Under the pieces are notes generated by a model. That model saw nothing but the letters and a program-made list of their open reading frames with translations, made no database searches and was not told the DNA's origin. 6,353 nucleotides of DNA from Candidatus Omnitrophota bacterium (GTDB lineage Bacteria; Omnitrophota; Gorgyraeia; Duberdicusellales; 4484-171). Shown here one piece after another: positions 1 to 6,353 of this stretch. A program made the translations under genes and the position numbers. The DNA is taken from positions 1-6,353 of the forward strand of contig JAFGHG010000186.1 in NCBI GenBank assembly GCA_016939345.1, written 5' to 3'. How positions within the stretch are numbered: position 1 is the first letter of the stretch; the number at the start of each line of letters is the position of its first letter.

Positions 1-3000
1 GAGGGTGGTGGGTGTGGATGATAAAAGCTGAGCAAGCAAGGCCAGGCCGAGAAGAACAAAGACAAGGGCAAAGAAGAGTTGGTTGCTTTGAGATTCCTGG
101 CCTACTCCCAAAGGTAGATTTTCTGACCTGTCATAACTATGGTGCATCCAGCGGGTTTCACGTGCGACCCTCATATAAGTACAATTAAATGATACTTGCT
201 GGTCTAATGATTTTTGAATTTTGGCAACCAATATTTTTAATTCTTCTAAAGCTGCTTCATCAATGTCCTCCATTATTCGCAATAAAGTCACCAAGAGAAA
301 AATTCTGGGTTTTTTATTAGAAATTTTGGGGGTTATCTTTAAAGCTCTACGATAAAATTCTTGTCTAATCCTCATTATTCTGCCATCGTCTTCAAATAAA
401 GCCACAACTCCGCCTTCGCGATCAAAAGACATGCCCGCTAATCTTAAGGTGATTGTTCCGACATCTGAAAGTAATTTTTTATAAAGCTCGATTAGATCAT
501 TTCTCTCAGCATCATCCAAAGTTAAGTCGGCATCATCAAAAATGTCAGCTTCACCGATATTTTGTAAAATCGAAACAGAAATATGAAATTTATCAGGTTC
601 TGTTTTATATGTTTTCGGGTTAAGTCTTGCAATGGCATATAAAACAGCCTGCTGCAACGAAATCAGACTTTTCATGATTGCATTTGGCAAAGGCGCGCCA
701 ATAAAAACTGTCCACACATCCGTAGCAACTGGTAATAAATTGTCATCAATTAAAACGAAGTCTCCATCTTTCTGAACAAAAGCCTTAGCCATGTTTTGTT
801 GACGCCGCCTGCTAAATATGCTTTTTTGGCCGTCTTTAACTGTAGGTTGTATGGTAAGAGAAAAATTTATATTTGCTTGATTTTGTTCCCTTAATTTGGC
901 AAGTAGATATTTCTCCTCTGACTTATTATTCTCTTGATGAGTACCAGCATTCAATTCATGTATAAATACTTGTACAAGGCTATAAGAATCATCTGTAAGC
1001 AGGGTTCTCTCTATGGTTACCGTGTGGCTCTGGTGGTCATAAGTAGCCCCAAAGGTTATAGTGTCTGATTCAATAATTTGAACTGCCGGAGGACCTCTTG
1101 TTGCATTAGGATTACCTTCTGATTGCAAGAAAGCTAAGGCTTCATTGATTGCTTTGCCTATTACCTGCATATCAAGCTCTGCTGCAGCATGAGTCTCTGT
1201 ACCTCTATCTTGATATTGTTGCATTTGGTTTTCTACTTCACTTTGAGTATAGCCGTTGTAGGCGTGGTCACTTGTATTATTGGAAGACATCCTTTGCGTA
1301 ATAGATTCTATTGTTGTCTTCAGCGCTACTCTAAGAGGAGAAACCGAAAAGTAATAATAGCCATCTTCACTCATTGGGTTTGTTTCAATGGTAAAATAAA
1401 TATCTGCAAATTTTTCTTCACTTAACAAAGTTTCTAATACAGGGATGGCTTTTTTGGCATGCTTGCTCATCAGTTTTAACATCAGAATAGCTGAAAATTT
1501 TACATAATCGTACGGAGAGCCTAAAAGATTAATTGATCTAGTAACTATTTCTCTACTGCTTATAAAAAATATCTTTGAAATTATATAAAAAGTTAGTGAA
1601 TGTATGGATGGTAAAGCACTATATTCAGACATAACTCTTTTAGAAATATCTTCTTCAATATAATCATCATCAAGAATAAGTCCGCATCCTAAACTTGTTG
1701 AATGATAAGACACAATATTCTCATTTTTTATTGTTTTTCTATATAACGAGCTCCAATATTTTCTAAGAATTAGCCTCATTAAAAACCATCCAAAAATAAT
1801 CATTACTACCAATGCAACACTTGCGAAAATACTGTTTATCCCAGAATTATCCTCTTTTTCTGCCTGCCTTATCCAACCATTGAGCATATTAACTCCATCC
1901 ATGAGCTCCTCAACTTCTACTCTGTGACCACCAAGGTTAGAATAATTCTCCATGACCATATGCCCTGCAAATCCGTGCCGGATAAGTAATTTAAATATTG
2001 TAACGAAATCGACATCGCCTTCTCCGAATGGTAAATGTCTTTCAGCAAGTATCTTAGATGATGCATCACTTAAATGGACTTCACCTAATAATCCCGGAAC
2101 ATCAATAAGTTCTACCAATTGCCTTAAATAATCAACAGCGGCATTTTTTCCAGAATGATGGGCTGTATCAAAGGTCATCTTTAAACCCGGTACTGTCTGA
2201 AGGAATCTTGCCATATCTTGAGGTACCAATAATAAGCGATATCTTTCTTTATTTTTTGGCTGATGCATGTTTTCAACAGAAACCTGGACCCGGTGCTTTC
2301 TTCCATAACTGACCAGTTCAATAAATGATGCTACTGCCTGCGCCCAGGCAAGTTTAGGGCTTTCTCTATCTACTCTTCTCATTGGCCCTGGATGAACCGT
2401 AATATAATCAATGCCCATATCAGCGGCTATCCTGATAGATTCTTCAACTACTTTAATAGACTCAAGGCGCATATCATCATCTAAAGTAGTAACATTAATA
2501 TTGTAAAACGGAGCGTGAGCAGTGAGTTTTAGGCCGTATTTTATAGGTATTGTTCTGATTTGCTCAACAAGAGCTCTTTCTAGGGTTTCCGGTATAATTT
2601 CTGTAGACAGGCCCATTTTGGCCAAAGCTTCTATCCCTTGCGCTAAATCAGCAAACAATTTATAAATAAAACTAGAGCTTACACCTTGCTGCCAGATTCC
2701 TGAAAACTCTATAGGAGCAATTGATAAAGCTCTTTGTGTTACGACATCATTTGCCTTATCTTCGCTTAAGCTTAATATTAGCCTATTATCGCTAATCTCA
2801 AACCTTATACCACCTGCCTTAGTCCAACCGCTTGAACGTAAGTCTTCCCTAACGTCAGCCATAGTCATATCTGAAGAAATAGCATCCAATGCTGTTGTAA
2901 TCGCTATAGAAGCACTGACTAATTTTTCTCGATCCATTCTCCAAACATCAGTGTTGGCATCAAGTTCAAATTCTTTATACCCTTTTAAGTTGTTTTCCTG

Positions 3001-6000
3001 TAAAAATATCTCACTTATTTGAGCAATAAGTTTAGTAAACTTTATAAACGACTTATAAGAAGACTTATCTGAAATACGACGCAACAAAGGCAAAATGCAC
3101 ACAGCAATATTATCGTTCCAGTTTCGCTTAAACACTCCTCTCTCTTTCCAAGGAACAAAGTCTCTTATAGCCTTAGATAATTTTGCATTATGGCTTCTAG
3201 TTTGTCCGTCTAAAGGATAAGCAAATGTGCCTAATCGGGGCATCCAATAACCTCTGAGCTTGTGTAAATACCACAATCTTAAAGAACTCCCGAAAACTAA
3301 TAATTGTTCCAAAACATTTGGGATTAATCCATTCTCAGGCGTGGCTTCCTTACTCCTTATACTTACGCTTCCGGCATTATCCACAGCTGTACAAATCAAT
3401 ACTTGGGTTCGCAAAACCGAACCCATTGCTCTTAATACCTTTGGAGTTCGTGCCTTAAGAACATCGAAATGGCAATGATAATGTATAATATCTGCTACAG
3501 ATGAAATATAACTATCTGAAAGGAATTTTCTTTGACTTAACAATTCTCTTGCTATTTCTGCTCCTTTAGCCGGATGATGGTAAGCAACTACTCCAGCAAT
3601 AGTATAGCCAATATCATGAATAATTATGGCTGTAATTAAAATATTTTTCTGCTCCCTTGACAACTTGTTGTATTTTCTACGCAAAGAGGCCAGCTGCCTG
3701 AAATATCTTCTCTTATCTGCAAAATGCAAACCTCCCCTTACTTTACCTGAAAGACTACTCCATAAATCCTCAAAATTTCCATTAATAAAATGCATAAAGT
3801 AGTAAATTACTTTAAAAACATGCTCCAGTTTATTTTTAGGTAAAGACTGCAGTTCAGGAAATTCCTGTATTATCTGATTTTCAATATCGCTTGATGAGTT
3901 ATCGCCGGCAGCAGATTCCTTTATTGAGCTAAGAAGGGCGTTAAGTGTAGAATTTTCAAAGGCAGGCTGGTTATTCCCTTTTCTTCTAATTGAATATCTA
4001 TTTGATAAAAATACTATAACCGCTATCACTCCCATAACGATAAATATTTCTATAAGCAAATTATTTGAATTAATATATCCTTCCCGATTATGTTTCAGAA
4101 CGATGGCTTGCTTATATAATTCTAAATACTGTACTGCAGCATTAGCCCAACTCCTGTTATGCAAAGAAGTATTTCGTACCATATCTGCCCTGGCTTGTGG
4201 ATCGTGAAAATATTTTATAGCCTTCATGATAGCGCCGGTTATCTGGTCTGGATCATTTTCATCATACAAGAAACCATTGCCTTCACCGGTTTCTGGTGAA
4301 TATTCAAATACGGTATCAGCAAGGCCTCCAGTTCTTCTGGCTACAACTGGACCTCTTGCTTCCAGGCTTATTTGTTGGCCAAGGCCGCACGGCTCAAAAT
4401 CAGAAGGTATAAAGAAATAATCTTGACCACCGCTTAGCTGATCAGCTATCTCGCCTCCAAAGCTTATATAATAATCAAGATTTCGGGGCCAGAGGGTCTT
4501 TAATTCCTCTAATTTCTCAAGGCAAGCAATACAGTATGGATCGTTGGAGTTACCGCTTCCAAAAAAACCTAACTGCAGGCCTCCTTGGGTTATGTTTAAT
4601 GCTTTTTCTATACCCTCTAATCCTGCAAGAATACCTTTTTGAGTTGTAATACGAGTATTCATGCCAAATAATGGTATGGAATCGCTGACATTAAAGTCCA
4701 TTAATCTTTGAGAGATATTTTTTGAACGACGTTTTCTTCTGCTTAATCTCCAAAGACGTTCACTGATGCTTATACCGTTAAGGATCCCTGATAAATCCTC
4801 TATTCTTCTTCCCAGAACCTCTTGCTGACCTTCTCCGTACCTTACAGTAAGTATTTCTTTACTGTAGGTCGGCGATACTGTATTGATCTTATCAGCATGA
4901 TAAAATGCTCCTGTTACTATGTTAAAAGCTTCCATGTCATAAGGATGACACAAGCCAAACCAGTGTTCACCTGCTAACCCTAACTCGTCAAATCTCCAAC
5001 CAGGGAATCTATTGTAATCTCCGCCTTGATAAGCAAGATTATGTATAGTGTAAAGCGAAGCCATTCTTCTGTAGAAGGGATCTTGCGCAAATTCTATTCT
5101 TAAATAAGCCGGGATCAAGCCTGTCATCCAATCATTTCCATGGAATATCTGGGGGGCAGGCATCAATCCAGCCTCGGCCAGAACTTTTGACGCCAAAAGA
5201 CTGCCTTTACTTAAAATAATAGCTTTTTTCAAAGCATCTCCTCCATAGATATCATCGCTATGTTGACCGGCATCAAGCAATACCATACGAACTTTTCCAG
5301 AATTTGTAATAAGAAGCTTGACTTGTACTGTTTCTGTTAATAAAGGCATTGCAATAGTTTGGCCAATATCTTCTAGACCCTCAGAGCTTAACTTTGTTGG
5401 TTTTATCATAAATACTGTGGTATCAACATCCATATTGGCTAACTCCTGTGCTATTGAATTAACAGCAAGACCCAGGCCTCCGGTTGAAAAGTATGTTCCG
5501 CACTCAGGAGATACTATCGCGACCCTATTAACAAAATTATCATGAACAACTTCTACATGGCTTTGATGTATCTTATCTGATTCAGGAGCATAACGGTTTA
5601 CTGCTGTAACTATTCTGCTTTCGTAATTTTGCTTAAGGAAATACTGCCTAAAAGATGGGTCAAAATCTTCTTTATGTAAATTAACCCAGGCTACACCATC
5701 ACCAATTTCTAAAAATTTAATTCGGTGTTCTTTTGTCAATCGCTTAGTTTTTTCAGCTTCGGAATCAGATATAAGATAAAGAAATAAAGTGGAGAATTCA
5801 GAATTAAAATCATCACTTTGATACTGAAATACTTTATTATCATATCTGTCCCCGTTGATATCAGGGCTACCCATTCTTATATAACCATTTTCTCTTCCTA
5901 TCATATACAATCTTGAAGGATCAATTTCACCTGCTGAACCCAAAACTCCCTTTCCAAGCAACCTTTCTGCTGCCTCTAGAGCTGCTTCACCCGGCAATCT

Positions 6001-6353
6001 ATGACCGTAAGCAGCCAATCCCCATTTAGCTAATTTTTCGATCAACATATACCCTGTAGAATTAACGGCAACAACGCCAACGCTTTCATGCCAATAACCT
6101 TTGCTATGTACTTCATCTGCTGATGCTACTCTGTTTGTATCATTTGCTTTCTCATCGAAAACTCTAAGTATTGCATTCTGGTCTGGATCGTTTTCTGCTG
6201 TCTGGCTAGAAAATTGTGCTTTAATAATTGCGGCCATAACAATTGATATTATCAAAGACGCCAACCCTACCATATTCTCTTCTTCATAAGCCTGTCTTAA
6301 GGCTGGCCTGTCCTGGGCTTTGCGTATAGCTCCCCATTTATTTTCAAAGGATA
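1..6353 (-). CDS. Internal fragment of a giant multi-domain membrane-associated protein (Nudix-like, GT5 glycogen synthase, HD, AP-endonuclease-like TIM barrel, 2H phosphoesterase-like)
   Basis: The minus-strand frame whose codons start at 6351 stays open for all 2117 complete codons to position 1, and the partial codon at 6352-6353 cannot be a stop. Neither start nor stop is in the window, so the gene is partial at both ends and the protein exceeds 2100 residues. With random codons (3 stops in 64) such a run has a chance of roughly 10^-44. The coding sense is confirmed by long matches to five known folds in one frame and in the same orientation, listed below as separate modules. Four hydrophobic segments (about residues 28-44, 764-784, 1505-1530, 2091-2112) lie between or beside modules. 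No operon context is visible because the gene fills the window. The cellular role is unknown. The overall design resembles the giant proteins reported from Omnitrophota, but I cannot assign a named family to the whole protein. Confidence 0.95.
16..81 (-). other. Hydrophobic segment 4, probable transmembrane helix (residues 2091-2112)
   Basis: Residues 2092-2110 (LFFALVFVLLGLALLAQLL) form the most hydrophobic run in the window, with no charge at all. They are followed by a Ser/Thr/Pro-rich tract at the window edge. This is a convincing transmembrane helix. The flanking sequence gives no clear orientation. Confidence 0.85.
103..720 (-). other. 2H phosphoesterase (LigT-like) module lacking the second catalytic His (residues 1878-2083)
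   Basis: 2H phosphoesterases open cyclic phosphates, as in RNA 2',3'-cyclic phosphodiesterases, using two H-x-S/T motifs on a symmetric fold. The family order is visible: a start strand and turn, TVFIGAPLPNAIMKSLISLQ (1881-1900), the first catalytic motif F-H1923-I-S1925-V-S with following Leu and Gly-Glu, a long middle with the LRLAGMSFD strand (1969-1977) and GGVVALFEDD, the position of motif 2 at LLVTLLRI (2019-2026), and a late strand then RETRWMHHSYDRSENLPLG, resembling the family's closing segment. At motif 2 the usual His-x-Thr is L2020-V2021-T2022, so the second catalytic His is missing. Length, about 205 residues, is close to normal. I infer a 2H-fold domain that is probably inactive or only binds its ligand. 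It ends about eight residues before hydrophobic segment 4. Confidence 0.68.
721..1419 (-). other. Unassigned region with a zincin-like but broken His-Glu motif (residues 1645-1877)
   Basis: I cannot assign a family with confidence. The first part (1645-1735) is polar, with a Gln/Glu-rich stretch (ENQMQQYQDRG) that may be helical. From about 1758 there is a strand-rich portion: TITFGATYDHQSHTVTIER, then VQVFIHELNAGTHQENN (residues 1792-1809). That layout, two strands followed by a hydrophobic helix with His-Glu, resembles the core of many zinc metallopeptidases. However, the spacing is H1798-E1799-x5-H1805, not H-E-x-x-H. A decayed zincin domain is one reading; chance resemblance is another. 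The rest (1818-1877) contains a basic SRRRQQ patch and a small strand pair ending just before the 2H-like module. Confidence 0.4.
1420..1560 (-). other. Possible HEAT-like helical stretch (residues 1598-1644)
   Basis: Residues 1608-1644 read LLGSPYDYVKFSAILMLKL then a short turn and KKAIPVLETLLS. This matches the two-helix HEAT pattern: a Leu-Leu-x-Ser/Asp-Pro entry, an Ala in the middle of helix A, and an Ala-Ile-Pro-x-Leu-x-x-Leu-Leu helix B. Only one convincing unit is visible, so a solenoid cannot be claimed. HEAT repeats bind proteins. The preceding residues (1578-1597, with FYIISKIFFIS) are hydrophobic and helical, and may be a second partial unit. Confidence 0.35.
1762..1839 (-). other. 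Hydrophobic segment 3, probable transmembrane helix (residues 1505-1530)
   Basis: Residues 1505-1525 (INSIF through WFLM) form a long hydrophobic run with only small polar residues, followed by RLILRKYW. An acidic stretch (EKEDN) precedes it and basic residues follow, again predicting a cytoplasmic C-terminal flank. It lies about 35 residues after the TIM barrel. DNA here is markedly AT-rich. Confidence 0.82.
1936..2724 (-). other. TIM-barrel module, AP endonuclase 2 / xylose isomerase-like superfamily (residues 1210-1472)
   Basis: This superfamily includes sugar-phosphate isomerases/epimerases and endonuclease IV, all using metal ions at the C-terminal end of a TIM barrel. The metal-ligand positions known from endonuclease IV can be followed through the module: H1279 (TAHAPFYN), H1320 (VHPGP), E1360 (SVENM), D1395 and H1398 in FDTAH, H1426 (EVHLSD), H1439 in ERHLPFGEGDVDF, and E1468 (MENYSN). 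The Asp two residues before the seventh His in endonuclease IV is E1437 here. The RHLPFGEGDVDF and VMEN signatures are closest to those of the sugar-phosphate isomerase/epimerase branch. The module length, about 260 residues, matches a complete barrel. I infer a folded, probably metal-binding domain. Epimerase versus DNA-repair activity cannot be decided by reading, and an epimerase or isomerase is more likely next to a glycosyltransferase. Confidence 0.88.
2725..3351 (-). other. Unrecognised inter-domain region (residues 1001-1209)
   Basis: I do not recognise a family here. The first part (about 1018-1050) is aromatic and basic, with LRLWYLHKLRGYW followed by a Tyr-Pro-Leu turn, and may be a C-terminal extension of the HD module. 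Residues 1090-1117 look like an amphipathic helix pair. Residues 1160-1196 (for example MADVREDLRSSGWT and GGIRFEISDNRLILSLSE) suggest a small helix-plus-hairpin unit. There is no transmembrane run and no cysteine or histidine cluster. No independent gene is present because the reading frame continues unbroken. Confidence 0.6.
3352..3840 (-). other. HD-domain metal-dependent phosphohydrolase module (residues 838-1000)
   Basis: HD-domain proteins use clustered His and Asp residues to bind one or two metals and hydrolyse phosphomono- or phosphodiesters, commonly nucleotides or cyclic dinucleotides. The full ligand series is visible in order: H844 (KLEHVFKVIYYFMHF), H912-D913 (AIIIHDIGYT), H926 in YHHPAKGAEIAREL, a His cluster H957/H959/H961 (IIHYHCHFD) and a closing D991 in CTAVDNAG. 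The H926-xxx-G-A-E-I-A spacing is the pattern seen in HDIG/HD-GYP proteins. There is no GYP motif, so a cyclic-di-GMP-specific HD-GYP role is not supported. Unlike the decayed Nudix and 2H modules, this one looks competent. It follows hydrophobic segment 2, whose basic C-terminal flank suggests a cytoplasmic location. The substrate cannot be told from the sequence. Confidence 0.83.
4000..4062 (-). other. Hydrophobic segment 2, probable transmembrane helix (residues 764-784)
   Basis: Residues 765-783 (LLIEIFIVMGVIAVIVFLS) form a strongly hydrophobic helix directly followed by a basic cluster, NRYSIRRKG. By the positive-inside rule this would place the C-terminal side in the cytoplasm. It starts about 14 residues after the last helix of the glycosyltransferase module and ends about 50 residues before the HD module. 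One internal Glu (768) is unusual but tolerable. Confidence 0.8.
4102..5544 (-). other. GT5 glycogen/starch synthase-like glycosyltransferase module (residues 270-750)
   Basis: GT5 enzymes transfer glucose from ADP-glucose (or UDP-glucose) to alpha-1,4-glucan in the cytoplasm. The module is about 480 residues, the usual full length, and has the family landmarks in order: SPECGTYFSTGGLG (281-294), PQIFHGNDWMTGLIPAYL (400-417), HNLAYQG (437-443), DKINTVSPTYS (487-497), GILNG (522-526), R567 and K572 in TRITTQKG, IPSDFEPCGL (648-657), RRTGGLADTV (672-681) and GEGNGFLYD (689-697), then a closing helix ending SWANAAVQYLELYK. Compared with E. coli GlgA, the ADP-glucose contact Lys of the KTGGL motif is S289 and the His of the HDW motif is N406. 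R567, K572 and E653, equivalents of R300, K305 and E377, are kept. The segment after ILNG is about a dozen residues shorter than in GlgA and is Arg/Lys rich. Family identity is sure; activity and sugar donor are uncertain. Confidence 0.93.
5617..6117 (-). other. Nudix-fold module with degenerate Nudix box (residues 79-245)
   Basis: Nudix enzymes hydrolyse nucleoside diphosphates linked to other groups; isopentenyl-diphosphate isomerase shares the fold. Residues 87-103 (WHESVGVVAVNSTGYML) fit the first strands of the family, usually written H-x-S-V-x-V-hydrophobic-N-x-x-G-x-hydrophobic-L. The Nudix box G-x5-E-x7-R-E-U-x-E-E is recognisable at residues 116-135: G116, E122 and R130 have exact spacing. 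The next residues are L131-L132-G133-K134-G135, so all three catalytic, metal-binding glutamates are absent. Downstream the module keeps a Nudix-like strand pattern, including D169-N170-K171-V172 and the segment GVAWVNLHKEDF near residues 219-230, which resembles the late Trp-Val-x-Leu-x-Glu region. I infer a Nudix-derived but catalytically dead domain, perhaps retained for ligand binding or structure. The assignment rests on motif reading by eye. Confidence 0.6.
6220..6270 (-). other. Hydrophobic segment 1, probable transmembrane helix (residues 28-44)
   Basis: The stretch VGLASLIISIVMAAIIK is a near-uncharged run of about 16 hydrophobic or small residues. It follows an acidic EEEN patch and is followed by a polar linker rich in Asp, Asn and Thr. 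This is a typical transmembrane helix length. It sits just before the Nudix-like module. Orientation is unclear because the positive charges on the two sides are balanced. It could instead be a buried helix of an upstream domain. Confidence 0.6.

Noticed and set aside
907..1104. Active zinc metallopeptidase
   Set aside because: The motif is H-E-x5-H, not H-E-x-x-H, so an active zincin cannot be supported.
1189..1425. Plus-strand open frame of 78 codons
   Set aside because: It is exactly antisense to the codons of the minus-strand gene and shows no domain or plausible ribosome binding site; it exists only because the minus frame is open.
3260..3478. Plus-strand open frame of 72 codons
   Set aside because: It overlaps the end of the HD module in antisense. 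Its sequence is low in recognisable pattern, while the minus frame encodes a conserved HD Asp here.
3352..3840. HD-GYP cyclic-di-GMP phosphodiesterase
   Set aside because: The HD ligand series is present, but no GYP motif follows the His cluster, so only a general HD assignment is justified.
4226..4420. Plus-strand open frame of 64 codons
   Set aside because: It lies opposite the most conserved glycosyltransferase motifs (FEPCGL, RRTGGLADTV), so it is a shadow.
5318..5545. Plus-strand open frame of 75 codons
   Set aside because: It is antisense to the start of the GT5 module, with no supporting features.
6101..6289. Plus-strand open frame of 62 codons with hydrophobic residues
   Set aside because: It is antisense to hydrophobic segment 1 and the following polar linker; its apparent hydrophobicity does not indicate a gene.
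1..6353. Separate adjacent genes (an operon of glgA-like, HD, epimerase and ligT-like genes)
   Set aside because: There is no in-frame stop at any module border, and the linkers remain in the same frame over 2117 codons, so the modules are one coding sequence as written.

Overview
The window is one uninterrupted reading frame on the minus strand. Reading codons from 6351 down to 1 gives 2117 sense codons with no stop, no start and no intergenic gap, so this is an internal slice of a single giant protein whose ends lie outside on both sides. I translated the whole frame by hand and found no second gene, RNA gene, repeat array, promoter, terminator or mobile element. Short plus-strand frames are antisense shadows of this gene.

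Reading N to C (right to left on the map), the protein is a string of enzyme-like modules separated by hydrophobic segments. They are: a hydrophobic helix (residues 28-44); a Nudix-fold module with a decayed catalytic box (79-245); a near full-length GT5 glycogen/starch synthase module (270-750); a hydrophobic helix (764-784); an HD-type metal phosphohydrolase module with a complete metal-ligand set (838-1000); an unrecognised stretch (1001-1209); a TIM-barrel module of the AP endonuclease 2/xylose isomerase-like superfamily with the metal ligands kept (1210-1472); a hydrophobic helix (1505-1530); a weak HEAT-like stretch (1598-1644); an unassigned stretch with a broken zincin-like His-Glu motif; a 2H phosphoesterase (LigT-like) module that has lost its second catalytic His (1878-2083); and a last hydrophobic helix (2091-2112). 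Residue numbers count from the first complete codon at 6351; residue n lies at 6352-3n to 6354-3n.

The likely source is an uncultivated bacterium with a moderately AT-rich genome. The best guess is Candidatus Omnitrophota (OP3), a phylum reported to encode exceptionally long multi-domain proteins. This is inference from the gene architecture, not from a marker gene.

The joint function is unknown. GT5 suggests alpha-glucan or glycoside synthesis. Nudix, HD and 2H are all folds acting on nucleotides or phosphate esters. The TIM barrel acts on sugars/sugar phosphates or abasic DNA. Some modules look competent (HD, TIM barrel, much of GT5), while others have lost key residues (Nudix, 2H). The chain therefore mixes apparently live and dead enzymes, possibly tethered to membrane.
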